DNA of 64,000 nt from G963702155 sp963702155 (GTDB lineage Bacteria > Pseudomonadota > Alphaproteobacteria > Micavibrionales > Micavibrionaceae), in assembly GCA_963702155.1 (NCBI GenBank), contig OY969717.1, forward strand, positions 1 through 64,000, in the 5' to 3' direction. The position numbers were made by a program, and so were the translations under genes. The notes below the pieces were generated by a model. It was not told where the DNA came from, ran no database searches, and saw only the letters and a list, made by a program, of their open reading frames with translations. This document shows, piece by piece, positions 20,138 through 29,606 of this stretch. The first letter of the stretch is position 1. Every line of letters starts with the position of its first letter.

Positions 20138-22501
20138 TTAATTTTTAGAGTTTTTATTGTTCTTTACAATTTTCTTCCGCTTATGCTTGGGCGTGGTTTT
20201 CTTACTCGCGGGTTTGTCTTGAGGCTTGCGTTTTTTATCTGGATTTTTTGGCGCTTTTCTAAATCCGTCCCTGCCGCCGCCGCGCCCGCCTTTTCTACCG
20301 CCTTTGCTAGGCCCGCGCCCGCTTCGGCTATACCGCGCATCCGCGCTAAGAATGGGAATGTCTACGCCCTCGACCAATGCGCCGTCTTCATGTTTGTGAA
20401 GCGCAAGTAGGGTTGATCCGGTAAGGCCGTCCGCTTCAATCAATTCAACCTGCACACGCGCGCCAAGCATGAACGCAACGCCTGTTCTGCGTCCTATTAA
20501 GGCATGTGCTTTCTCATCATGGACATAAAAATCACCATTGAGCGTACGGATAGGAATAAGCCCGTCCGCGCCGCTTTCCGCCAGCTCCACAAACAAACCA
20601 AACCGGGTGACGCCGGTAATGCGCCCATCAAAAATCGCGCCGACTTTATCGGATAAATAAGCCGCCGTGAATCGGTCTACCGCGCTCCGCTCAGCCACCA
20701 TGGAAACACGTTCTGTTGAACTGATATGCTGGGCAATTTCATCCAGCCGCGCGCGCTCACCCTCATCTAAAGCGCCCGCTCCCAAACCATACGCCCCTAT
20801 CAGCGAGCGATGCACAATCAAATCCGCATACCGCCGGATGGGGGAGGTAAAATGCGCATATTTGGAAAGCGCCAGTCCAAAGTGCCCAATATTTTGCGGC
20901 GCGTAAACAGCTTGGGATTGTGTACGTAAAATTGTCTGCGAAATCAGGTGGGAGTAGGGCATCTCCGCCGCCTGTTGCAAAAGATAATTAATCTGCTTCG
21001 GCTTGGTGACTTGGCCTTTGGGCAATGAAAGCCCGAATGTTTCCACAAATTCCCGCGCATTATCCAGCTTATCCATCGATGGTTTATCATGAACGCGGTA
21101 AATGCACGGCGCGTTTTTATCTTCCAATGCCTTGGCCGCCGCAACATTGGCCAAAATCATAAACTCTTCGATTAACTTATGCGAGTCATAGCGCGTACGG
21201 AGCGCAACGCCCGTCATCTCGCCCTTATCATTAATCAAAATCTGTTTTTCCGGCAAATCAAGATCAAGCGCGCCGCGACGTTGCCGCGCCTCATCCAAAA
21301 TCGCATACGCCTCATAAAGCGGATTTATAACGGGCTCCATCAACGGGGCAGTCAAATTATCAGGATTACCATCCTTTGCAATCTGCACTTGATCATAGGT
21401 CAGCCTCGCCTCCGAGCGCATCAACCCGCGCACAAATTTATAACGGGTCAGTGCGCCCCTATCATCAATCCACATGTGAACGGCCAGACATGCGCGGTTC
21501 TCCCGCGGACGAAGCGAACATAAATCATTGGATAGCGCTTCGGGCAACATCGGTACAACACGGTCGGGGAAATATGTTGAATTCCCGCGGCGATAGGCTT
21601 CGCGATCAAGCGGGGAGCCTGATCGTACATAATGCGCGACATCTGCAATCGCGACAATTAAATGAAAACCATTGCCATCTTTTTTAGCAAAAACCGCATC
21701 ATCAAAATCCCGCGCATCCGCGCCATCAATTGTGACCAATGGAATATCCCGCAAATCCTCACGGTTTTTAAGATCCGGAACGTCTAAGCCTTCCGCTGCT
21801 GCCAAAACATCCTTCGGAAAAGTCTCGACCAATCCTGCTTCGCTTAGGGAGATAATGCTGATCGCCTTCGGATCATCACGATTGCCCAGCACGCGCACCA
21901 CGCGCACCTTTTTATTATGCCGCCCGTGGCTAGCTTGCACTTCGGCCATAACCAAATCATTATCTTCCGCGCCATTTAAATCATCCAGATCAATGATAAA
22001 AGACGACCGCTCTTTTTTATCAACCGGCTCTAACGATGCATGCGCCTTATGCATCTTGACCATCCCTGTCATTTGATTGGCTTCATCATCAAGCCGCTTG
22101 ATAACCCGTGCTTCATATGTCCCCTCATCGACCCGGCGAAAACGCGCCAAAACGCGGTCACCAGCAATAAGCGCCGGATGCCCCTTTTTATCAGGCATAA
22201 TTTCGATATGCGGTGGGTCGCCTTGTTTTTCTACGTTCCATTCAACCGGCTTGGCAAGCGTATCACCATCAATGCTGATCTCTGTAACTTCTATCACAGC
22301 AACCGCAGGCAAACCCTTCGGCATAGAATACCCGCCGCCTTTATGCCGGATGATAAGGCCATCCCGCTCAAGCTCCTTAATAATTTTCTTCAAAGCAACC
22401 CGCGGCCCGCTCCCCTTAACGCCAAAATTACGCGCCACATCCCGCTTGGTTTTAGGTGTGTCAGCATTTTGTATAAATTCTAATATCTGTGATTTGTTCA
22501 T
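20138..22501 (-). CDS. rnr: RNase R
   Basis: A 787 aa 3'-5' exoribonuclease that degrades structured RNA. Order of domains: winged-helix start (1-65, RDVARNFGVKGSGPRVALKK), cold-shock domains (about 80-240), RNB catalytic domain (about 250-590) with the metal-binding DGADARDFDDAV near residue 260 and IADVAHYV just after, S1 domain (about 640-720, GRITGVTRFGLFVELAE), and a strongly basic tail of about 55 residues ending KKIVKNNKNSKN. Length and order are typical. In many alphaproteobacteria rnr directly follows topA; here an unrelated gene (22,587-24,248) on the opposite strand separates them. The frame is unbroken, in contrast to the mirror copy. Confidence 0.95.
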   Translation of the reverse strand: MNKSQILEFIQNADTPKTKRDVARNFGVKGSGPRVALKKIIKELERDGLIIRHKGGGYSMPKGLPAVAVIEVTEISIDGDTLAKPVEWNVEKQGDPPHIEIMPDKKGHPALIAGDRVLARFRRVDEGTYEARVIKRLDDEANQMTGMVKMHKAHASLEPVDKKERSSFIIDLDDLNGAEDNDLVMAEVQASHGRHNKKVRVVRVLGNRDDPKAISIISLSEAGLVETFPKDVLAAAEGLDVPDLKNREDLRDIPLVTIDGADARDFDDAVFAKKDGNGFHLIVAIADVAHYVRSGSPLDREAYRRGNSTYFPDRVVPMLPEALSNDLCSLRPRENRACLAVHMWIDDRGALTRYKFVRGLMRSEARLTYDQVQIAKDGNPDNLTAPLMEPVINPLYEAYAILDEARQRRGALDLDLPEKQILINDKGEMTGVALRTRYDSHKLIEEFMILANVAAAKALEDKNAPCIYRVHDKPSMDKLDNAREFVETFGLSLPKGQVTKPKQINYLLQQAAEMPYSHLISQTILRTQSQAVYAPQNIGHFGLALSKYAHFTSPIRRYADLIVHRSLIGAYGLGAGALDEGERARLDEIAQHISSTERVSMVAERSAVDRFTAAYLSDKVGAIFDGRITGVTRFGLFVELAESGADGLIPIRTLNGDFYVHDEKAHALIGRRTGVAFMLGARVQVELIEADGLTGSTLLALHKHEDGALVEGVDIPILSADARYSRSGRGPSKGGRKGGRGGGRDGFRKAPKNPDKKRKPQDKPASKKTTPKHKRKKIVKNNKNSKN

Positions 22502-22586
22502 TTTTTTATAATTTTTAAATTGTGAAGGCTATTTCTATACTAAATCAGATTAAAACAATAATCTAAAATATTTACCATAAAAATAT

Positions 22587-24248
22587 ATGGCATTGCTATA
22601 TCATTATATATATAGTAAAGGCATTAAAAAAAGCATTTATGAGTATGAGTATATGAACTTTATTGATTTGAGAGTAAAAGAAGCTGCTAAAAAAGCGAAT
22701 CTTCCATTACATGATGTTGTATACAACAAAATAAAGGGTTTTGCAGAGAAAACCCCCAAAGATGATGGCATATATTCTGTTCAATGGAGTATTTGCAATG
22801 ATGACGACTTACGCCTCCAACTTTTTTGTAAAGCACAAAAAATAGATGAAGGTGGTATTAATTTTAAAAACCTAAATCTTTTAAGAGAACAAGAAAAAGA
22901 ATTTATAACGCAATATGCCCGCGATATTGGCATGTTGAAAGACAGCGCATCTTTCAAACCTAAAAATATAGAACATTACGAAAAGCTGCGCTTTCAACTT
23001 TTTAAAAATAAATTCAACAGAAAGAAGTCTACGAATACTTTAGATAAATCCTATATTCAAAATGCCTTGAGAGATCGTGGAATATCTGCATATGAGGCGA
23101 AGAAGAATTTTTTTGAAAAACATCCATATATGAAAGAACCAAATCACGCAGGTGAGTTTAAGCGTCATCAAAAAGAGCCAGCTTCTGAAAGTCAAATCAT
23201 AAGTTTTGCCAAGAAAAATAAACTACGTGATTTTAAACAAAGCGTTGGCCCATATGTGCAATCTTTAATAGAAGACTTCTTGTTGGAAGATTCTGCCTCT
23301 AAAAACAAAACTGCGTTAGCAAATAATGACCCGCTTAGGATAGTTAAATTTGCTATGTACAAAGGCATGGACTCATTTGATATTAATGAGAAAATGATGA
23401 GCGTATTAGGGGGCGCAGAAGAATCTTTTCTAAAGGACTTTGCTAAAGCACATTTAAAACAAGAAATTGTAAGGACGTTTCAAAAAAATGATTTGAAAAT
23501 GCTTTCTCATATATTATCTGAAAATGATTATAATCTTAAAACTTTACAAAGTAATGATCAAATAAAACATATGTTAGTGTCAGGTGAGGGCGATCATAAG
23601 CCAACTTCAAATTCTTTTAATAGCCTTTCTGGAGTTAATAAGTTGATAGATCCAGACGACAAATCTTTTAATAGATACGTCAATGATTCTGAAAGGGTAA
23701 AAGACAAATCAGATTATTTTAAAAAGGACTATTATCTGGAAATAAAGACAATTGCCGAAGAGAACAATCTTTTGAACACACATGGAGCTGTACCTGGGTA
23801 CGTTTCTAACTCTCTTTACAGTTTTGTAAACGGAAATAAAAAAGAACATAATATCAAATCCTTTATTCATAAACACAAAGAGCTGCGCCTTACAATGTTT
23901 GCTAACGCAATGGATTATGACATTCAAAAATTCGATACACAAACAAAACGCCATTTGATAAATGAAGAAGAGGCGCTGGTAAAAGCTTTTGCACAAAAAA
24001 TATTTGAAACATATTCAAACGAAGATAACAAATCAATTGACCTTGATTATGGCTCTTATGGAAAAATGCGTCATCATCTGGTTATAAACAATTACAATAT
24101 GGACGAAGCGTTAAATACACTTGAGCAAAACAGAGATATGAAAATGTTCGTTCATCAAAAGAATTATGAAGCTGATGTAGATTTAACTACGGAAGAAATG
24201 CGGCATCAAGACACGATGGATAAAATTTTGCAAAGATACGAAATGTAG
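22587..24248 (+). CDS. AT-rich orphan gene, 531-553 aa, unknown
   Basis: One long open frame. The first ATG (22,587) lacks a ribosome site. A start at codon 23 (MNFIDLRVKEAAKKAN, 22,653) follows TATGAGTATGAG and is more likely, giving 531 aa. The protein is hydrophilic, rich in Lys, Asn, Asp and Phe, and predicted mostly helical, with no signal peptide, membrane segment or recognisable catalytic motif. Stretches such as PLHDVVYNKIKGFAE, PYVQSLIEDFLLED, PGYVSNSLYSFVNG look loosely repeated: each has a Pro/Gly, then V-x-x-x-(I/L), then a helix. Composition is more AT-rich than its neighbours and it interrupts the usual topA-rnr linkage, so acquisition by transfer is plausible. Possible roles (effector, phage-type or regulatory protein) cannot be chosen from sequence. 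Confidence 0.7.
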   Translation: MALLYHYIYSKGIKKSIYEYEYMNFIDLRVKEAAKKANLPLHDVVYNKIKGFAEKTPKDDGIYSVQWSICNDDDLRLQLFCKAQKIDEGGINFKNLNLLREQEKEFITQYARDIGMLKDSASFKPKNIEHYEKLRFQLFKNKFNRKKSTNTLDKSYIQNALRDRGISAYEAKKNFFEKHPYMKEPNHAGEFKRHQKEPASESQIISFAKKNKLRDFKQSVGPYVQSLIEDFLLEDSASKNKTALANNDPLRIVKFAMYKGMDSFDINEKMMSVLGGAEESFLKDFAKAHLKQEIVRTFQKNDLKMLSHILSENDYNLKTLQSNDQIKHMLVSGEGDHKPTSNSFNSLSGVNKLIDPDDKSFNRYVNDSERVKDKSDYFKKDYYLEIKTIAEENNLLNTHGAVPGYVSNSLYSFVNGNKKEHNIKSFIHKHKELRLTMFANAMDYDIQKFDTQTKRHLINEEEALVKAFAQKIFETYSNEDNKSIDLDYGSYGKMRHHLVINNYNMDEALNTLEQNRDMKMFVHQKNYEADVDLTTEEMRHQDTMDKILQRYEM

Positions 24249-24252
24249 AACG

Positions 24253-26858
24253 CTATTTCTTTTTCTTCGCCGCGGCTTTCTTTTTAGGGGCAGCTTTCTT
24301 TTTCGTTCCCGTTTTCTTCTTCGGTGCAGCCTTTTTTCCGCCGCCCTTGGCGGCCTTCTCCGCATCACGGGCGGCTTTAGCAGCGATCAAATCGACAGCG
24401 CGGTTCATACCGATATCCATCACATCTTCATCCTTAGGGATCGATGCATATTTACCGTCATGCAACACAAACGGTCCAAACCGCCCGATACCGGCCTTAA
24501 TCATCTTACCTGTTTCTGGGTGTTCTCCAATATCACGCGGCAGAGCAAGCAGATCAATCGCAATCTCCAGCGTCATATCTTCAATCGTCACGCCCTTCGG
24601 CAAGCCTTGACGCTTCGGTTTTGGTGCAGTCGGTTTGCGCGGCTTTTTAGGAGCCTTTTCACCAGCCGCTTTCGCCACTTTCTTCGCTTCCATCCATTTT
24701 TTAATGTCAGCTTCATACGGCGCCATATCCACCACTTCATTGGGCAGCGGATCAATCTGAACATAGGGGCCATAGGGGCCACGGCGCAGCGTAATCATCC
24801 GCCCCGTACCGGGATCAGTGCCAAGCTCTTTCGGCTGGTTCGCTAATGCTGCGGCCTCGGCACTCTCGCCATCTTCGCCTTCCACAGGCACCTCTAACGG
24901 GCGCGTATATTTACAATCAGGATAATTCGAACAACCTATAAACGCGCCAAATTTCCCAAGCTTCAACCCAATCCGCCCAGGATTATCCCCATCGCCACAG
25001 GCCGGACATTTACGCACATCTTTGCCCTCTTCCGGCGGCATTTTAAAATGCGGGCCAAGCTCTTCATCAAGATAATCAATCACTTCGGTAATGGTCAGCT
25101 CTTTTGTACCATCAACCGCCTTTTTAAAATCAACCCAGAACAGGCGCATCGCCTCTTTCCACGCCACATGACCCGATGCAATTGCATCCAGCTCCTCTTC
25201 TAGATTTGCCGTGAAATCATAATCGACATATTTGGTCGAAAAACTTGGCTCAAGGAACGTGGTAACAATGCGGCCGCGATCTTCGGGGTAAAAGCGGCGG
25301 CGTTCCATCGTTACATAGTTTCGGTCACGCAGAACTTGCAAAATCGACGCATACGTAGATGGACGACCAATTCCCAGCTCTTCCAGTTTCTTCACCAAAG
25401 AGGCTTCGGTATAACGCGGCGGGGGTTGTGTAAAATGTTGATCGGCGCTGCGTATCGACCAGCTTTGTTTTATCGGCCTCTGCCATCGGCGGTAGAATAC
25501 GGTTTTTATCATCTGCGCTGCTCTCGCCCTCATCTTCGTCCTTATTTTCAATGTAAAGCTTTAAGAAACCGTCAAACGCAATCACCGATCCATTGGCACG
25601 CAAAATCGCATCATCTGTACCATCGGAAATATCAATTGCGACCTGATCCATAGTCGCGGCCTCCATTTGAGACGCAACGGTTCGTTTCCAAATCAAGATC
25701 GTAGAGCTTAAGCTGCTCAGGCTCTATCTTCCCACGCAACGATGCGGGTGTCCGACAATGCTGTTGGGCGGATCGCCTCGTGCGCTTCCTGCGCATTTTT
25801 CGGCTTTGGATTTAAATAGATCGCGGCGCTTCGGCACATACTTCTTGCCGTAATGCTTTGCCAATCACGACCGGCATTCATTCACCGCGTCTTGGACAAG
25901 GTCGTACCATCTGTACTCATATATGTGATAAGACCAATCGCTTTCGCCATCAATCGTGATGCCTTCATATAAGACGCTGCGCCAATCGCATGGTTTGCGC
26001 GGCGGAAAGATCTAATTTGCGTGAAGCCTCCATTTGAAGGCTGGATGTTATAAAGGGCGGGATGGGTTTCGTTTAACTTGTTTTTTCTCGATTTTCTGGA
26101 CGACAGCGTTTTTTCTTTATCCGCGCTAGGAGGCTTGATGGCATCTCTTAGCGGTTGGAATATCAAATTTACTAAGCTTGTTGCCCGCCAGATGAGTCAA
26201 GCGCGCATAAAGGGCGCACCATCAGGGGTGTGCAAGTTTGGCTTCAATACTCCAGTATTCTTGCGGCTTAAACACTCAATGTCAGTTCGCGCTCACAGAT
26301 CAGACGAAGCGCCACTGACTGCACCCTCCCAGCCGATCGTGATCCGGGTAGTTTACGCCATAAAACGGGCGAGATCTTAAACCCGACAAGTAATCTAATG
26401 CGCGGCGCGCCAGATATGCCTCAATAATGCGGAACATCCAGCTCCCGCGTATTTTCAAACGCTTTTAAAACGGCTTTTTTCGTAATTTCGTTAAATGTAA
26501 CACGGTGAACTTGGGTGCTCTTAAAAAGCCGCCCGCTTTAAAATCTCTTTCACATGCCATGCAATGGCTTCACCCTCTCTATCGGGGTCAGTCGCGAGGT
26601 AGAGGCTTTGGCGTTTTTAACGGCCTTTGCAATGTCTTTGACGTTCTTCATTGCGCGGTCATCAACATGCCACGCATATCAAAATCCTCGTCCGGCATGA
26701 CCGATCCATCTTTATTGACCAAATCCCGCACATGCCCGTAAGACGCAAGCACCGTAAAATCAGACCCCAAGATATTTATTCGATGGTTTTGGCCTTTGCA
26801 GGCGACTCAACGATGACAACGTTATCAGCGGTCAGAATTTCTTTCTTTTTATTCGTCC
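24253..26858 (-). pseudogene. topA: topA, DNA topoisomerase I, frameshifted in its 5' half
   Basis: Type IA topoisomerase that relaxes negative supercoils. The 3' half (25,551 down to 24,253, about 430 codons) is open. It holds RYTEASLVKKLEELGIGRPSTYASI, one zinc-finger-like block (CPACG to CSNYPDCKY), two further C-terminal repeat domains and a Lys/Ala tail. The 5' half is split among frames but readable: VVIVESPAKAKTIE near 26,800, ATDPDREGEAIAWHVKE near 26,570, ARRALDYLSGF near 26,390, the active-site region LITYMSTDG at about 25,906-25,930 (normally TYMRTDG) and AQEAHEAIRPTALSD near 25,760. Total span fits 860-870 aa. The gene is essential in most bacteria, so I infer sequence errors rather than true loss. 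It follows dprA on the same strand. Confidence 0.9.
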
Positions 26859-26861
26859 ATC

Positions 26862-27998
26862 CTAACAAGCTGATCCGGTTACCCGGCGCTCGTTTTTATA
26901 CGTCCCGGCCAGCTCTAATTCGAGCAACGCAGTTTGCATATGCGGAATACTCACATGACATGCCCGGATCAATTCGTCAACATGTATCGGTGTAAAGGAC
27001 AGATGATCTATAATCGTATCATGCAGATTTTCGGGCATATTGTCCGGCGGTGAATAATCACTAAAACCCGTATTGGCCGCGGCGGGCGGTTCGCGCAAAA
27101 CGCTGCCTGTAAAGTTTTGTAAAGTCTCTTCCATAACATCCTGTGCATTTCTAATGAGCGTCGCGCCATCACGGATCAACTTATTTGGCCCTTGCGCGCG
27201 CGGATCAAACGGATGTCCCGGTACGGCGTAAACATCTCTGCCTTGCTTTCCCGCCAAACGCGCCGTAATAAGCGAGCCTGAGCGGATCGTGGCTTCAACC
27301 ACAATAACGCCTGCGGATATACCTGAAACAATACGGTTACGGCGGGGAAAGCTCTTCGCAAACGGTTTTTGGCCAAGCGCACTTTCCGCTAAGACTAACC
27401 CTCCGTCTTTAATAATTGTTTCATACAATCCCTGATTTTCCTCCGGATAGACAACATCAATCCCGCCCGCCACAACGGCAATCGTGCCGGATTTTAGAGC
27501 GCCTTTATGTGCCGCCGTATCAATCCCGCGCGCGAGACCGGACACAATAATTTGTCCCGCTTCGCCTAAATCCCGCGCAAGTTTTTCGGCAAATTTACGC
27601 CCGTTGAGCGAAGCATTTCGTGCGCCAACAATTCCAACACAGGATTTATTAAGGAGGGACACATCACCAAGAATACTCAAGACCGGCGGCGCGCCATCAA
27701 GCGCGGATAGTGCAAGCGGATATGCATCATCCGCCGCCGTAATCATATCCCCGCCGAGTTTTTTGAGTGCGCGATATTCTTTTTCTGCCGAGGCGGGGGA
27801 GGGAGCATTGAGCGGTTTTTTCCGTCCTCCGCGCTTCGCAATTTCGGGCAGAGCATCAAGCGCGGCCTGGGCAGATCCATACGCTTCAATCAAACGATAA
27901 AACGTCACAGGCCCGACATTTTGCGTGCGGCTAAGACGCAGCCACGCCAGCTTTTCTTTGGTATCCGGCTCCGCATATGAAGGTTTGAATTTAAACAT
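26862..27998 (-). CDS. dprA: DprA DNA-processing protein
   Basis: A 378 aa cytoplasmic protein that loads RecA onto incoming single-stranded DNA during natural transformation. N-terminal helical domain (WLRLSRTQNVGPVTFYRLI), then the Rossmann-like core (about 110-290) with SCVGIVGARNASLNGRKFAE, GLARGIDTAAHKGAL, FPRRNRIVSGISAGVIVVEA and GSLITARLA, then a winged-helix C-terminal domain. The last codons read RRVTGSAC and stop, but the next frame continues PGNRISLLG, which is how DprA proteins usually end. The final ten residues are therefore probably misread, at the edge of the noisy topA zone. Overlaps plsY by eight bases. A competence role would fit the pilus-like locus nearby, but DprA is also common in non-competent bacteria. 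Confidence 0.9.
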   Translation of the reverse strand: MFKFKPSYAEPDTKEKLAWLRLSRTQNVGPVTFYRLIEAYGSAQAALDALPEIAKRGGRKKPLNAPSPASAEKEYRALKKLGGDMITAADDAYPLALSALDGAPPVLSILGDVSLLNKSCVGIVGARNASLNGRKFAEKLARDLGEAGQIIVSGLARGIDTAAHKGALKSGTIAVVAGGIDVVYPEENQGLYETIIKDGGLVLAESALGQKPFAKSFPRRNRIVSGISAGVIVVEATIRSGSLITARLAGKQGRDVYAVPGHPFDPRAQGPNKLIRDGATLIRNAQDVMEETLQNFTGSVLREPPAAANTGFSDYSPPDNMPENLHDTIIDHLSFTPIHVDELIRACHVSIPHMQTALLELELAGTYKNERRVTGSAC

Positions 27999-28689
27999 CC
28001 TGCACCTTTTTCTTAAATGAAATTTTACTCTCTTCTCCTTTTATAAGGCGGCGAATATTCTCCTTGTGTCTGTAAATCACGAGGAGAGAAATCCAAATAC
28101 TAAGTGCAAAATTGTGATAAGAAAACAGGACTATATCCAGTAAAAAATCAAAGTATGTTCTCTGTATTGGTTCCCAATAAAATATATATGTCACAATTGG
28201 TGAACAAAGCATCGCAAAAATAGCAGCTAATGATGAGTATCTAAAAGTGAAAGCTGCTGTAAGCCAGATCAAACAGGCAGTAATACCAGAGAGCGGAAAA
28301 GAAACCAGTAAAACACCCAAAGCAGTTGCAACCCCTTTCCCCCCCTTAAATTTGAGCCAAATTGGAAAACAATGTCCGATAATAGCGCCTAAACCTATCA
28401 AGGCAGACATTCCATGATTGTATTCTAAAACAAATACAGAATAAATAAGAATAGGAATAACACCTTTCATTGCGTCTAAAATCAAAGTAAGGAAGGCTAA
28501 CTTTTTATTGCCCGTTCTTAAAACATTGGTTGTACCAATATTGCCCGATCCAATTTTTCGTATGTCTCCTAACCCAGCGAAATTGGTGATAATTAAACCA
28601 AAAGGTATAGAGCCAAATATATATCCAAATAATAAATCCGGTAAGACAACGGTCAAAGAAACTTCAATCCATGGTTCAAGGTTTTCCAT
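27991..28689 (-). CDS. plsY: PlsY glycerol-3-phosphate acyltransferase
   Basis: A 232 aa inner-membrane enzyme that moves an acyl group from acyl-phosphate to glycerol-3-phosphate, the first step of phospholipid synthesis. PlsY signatures are present: FGYIFGSIPFGLII near the start, the glycine-rich GSGNIGTTNVLRTGNK (about residues 46-61), GHCFPIWLKFKGGKGVATALG (about 105-125) and a C-terminal YRHKENIRRLIKGEE. Five to seven hydrophobic segments. The ATG overlaps the pyrB stop as TGATG, implying translational coupling. A GTG one codon earlier is the alternative start. Base composition is more AT-rich than pyrB and dprA on either side. Confidence 0.95.
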   Translation of the reverse strand: MENLEPWIEVSLTVVLPDLLFGYIFGSIPFGLIITNFAGLGDIRKIGSGNIGTTNVLRTGNKKLAFLTLILDAMKGVIPILIYSVFVLEYNHGMSALIGLGAIIGHCFPIWLKFKGGKGVATALGVLLVSFPLSGITACLIWLTAAFTFRYSSLAAIFAMLCSPIVTYIFYWEPIQRTYFDFLLDIVLFSYHNFALSIWISLLVIYRHKENIRRLIKGEESKISFKKKVQDV

Positions 28690-29597
28690 CACCCACCCAC
28701 CAGCATATCCAGCACCGCCATCCTCATGGGTACACCGTTCTCGACCTGCTTTAAAATAAAGCTTTTGTGCGGATCATCCGCCACATCATCGGCAATCTCC
28801 ACCCCGCGGTTCATCGGCCCGGGGTGCAACACCATGGCATCCGGATTGGCCAATGATAAACGCGCCTGTGTTAAACCATAATCTTTAAAATATGTCGCTT
28901 CATCAGGGATCAGGCTCATCTCCATCCGCTCCTTTTGAATGCGCAGCATCATGATAACATCACTGCCGGGCAGGCCATCTTCTAATGATGTAAACATCTC
29001 AACATCATCCACCGGAAACTTTTGCGGCATCAAAAATTCGGGCGCAATCAAACGCACATTCGCGCCCATCTTTTTTAGTAAAATTGCATTAGACGCCGAA
29101 ACACGGGAATGCGCGATATCACCGCAAATTGAAACGGTCAGCCCCTCAAGCGTGCCTTTTTCTTGGCTAATAGTCAGCGCGTCTAGTAATGCCTGTGTTG
29201 GATGCTCGCGCCAGCTATCACCGCCATTGATAACCGGGCATTGAACCCGTCCCGCAACATAGCCGGGCGCGCCGTATTCCTTATGCCTGATCACAATACA
29301 ATCTGGCCGCATGGCGCCTAACGTTTCAATCGTATCTGAAAAACTTTCGTCTTTTGAAAGCGACGAAGTCTCCGGATTCCAGACCACCACATCCGCGCCA
29401 AGCCTGCGCGCCGCTATATCAAAAGATGTTAAAGTCCGCGTAGAGTTCTCATAAAACAGCATGAGGATAATTTTCCCAGCCAGCGTTTTGCGATCCCATT
29501 TTCCTTTGTTCAGCGCCTTCGCATAATAATCCCCGCGGTTCAGCAGGTCTTCAATTTGCCCTTTATCTAAGTCGGCAATACTTAGCAAATGATCCAT
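28689..29597 (-). CDS. pyrB: Aspartate carbamoyltransferase catalytic subunit
   Basis: A 302 aa enzyme forming carbamoyl-aspartate from carbamoyl phosphate and aspartate, the committed step of pyrimidine synthesis. The carbamoyl-phosphate loop is Ser52-Thr-Arg-Thr55 in FYENSTRTLTSF. HPTQALLDALT and the C-terminal MVLHPGPMNRGVEI are also diagnostic. No pyrI regulatory gene is adjacent. In related genomes pyrC usually lies between pyrB and plsY; here pyrB runs directly into plsY with overlapping stop and start codons. The start is ten bases after the caiB stop behind AGAGAAGAATT. Confidence 0.95.
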   Translation of the reverse strand: MDHLLSIADLDKGQIEDLLNRGDYYAKALNKGKWDRKTLAGKIILMLFYENSTRTLTSFDIAARRLGADVVVWNPETSSLSKDESFSDTIETLGAMRPDCIVIRHKEYGAPGYVAGRVQCPVINGGDSWREHPTQALLDALTISQEKGTLEGLTVSICGDIAHSRVSASNAILLKKMGANVRLIAPEFLMPQKFPVDDVEMFTSLEDGLPGSDVIMMLRIQKERMEMSLIPDEATYFKDYGLTQARLSLANPDAMVLHPGPMNRGVEIADDVADDPHKSFILKQVENGVPMRMAVLDMLVGG

Positions 29598-29606
29598 AAT
29601 TCTTCT

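Larger units (their letters stand above)
11809..23636. repeat. Right arm of the giant inverted repeat (better copy)
   Basis: Mirror partner of 1-11,773. From about 13.6 kb onward its genes are open and full length (pleD, rnr, eipB), so this is the copy to trust. The first 1.6 kb, containing aspS, is still full of indels. The boundary at about 23,636 is set only by the window edge, because left-arm base 1 pairs there, inside the 553 aa gene. Confidence 0.95.

Noticed and set aside
1..23636. Hairpin telomere of a linear replicon
   Set aside because: A telomere hairpin would place the loop at a physical end and the arms would be identical strands of one end. Here the loop is mid-gene in aspS, arms differ by random indels in essential genes, and ordinary chromosome genes continue to the right.
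24253..24370. Minus-strand Arg/Lys-rich frame near the topA 3' end as a separate basic protein
   Set aside because: It is an out-of-frame reading of the topA Lys/Ala tail codons.
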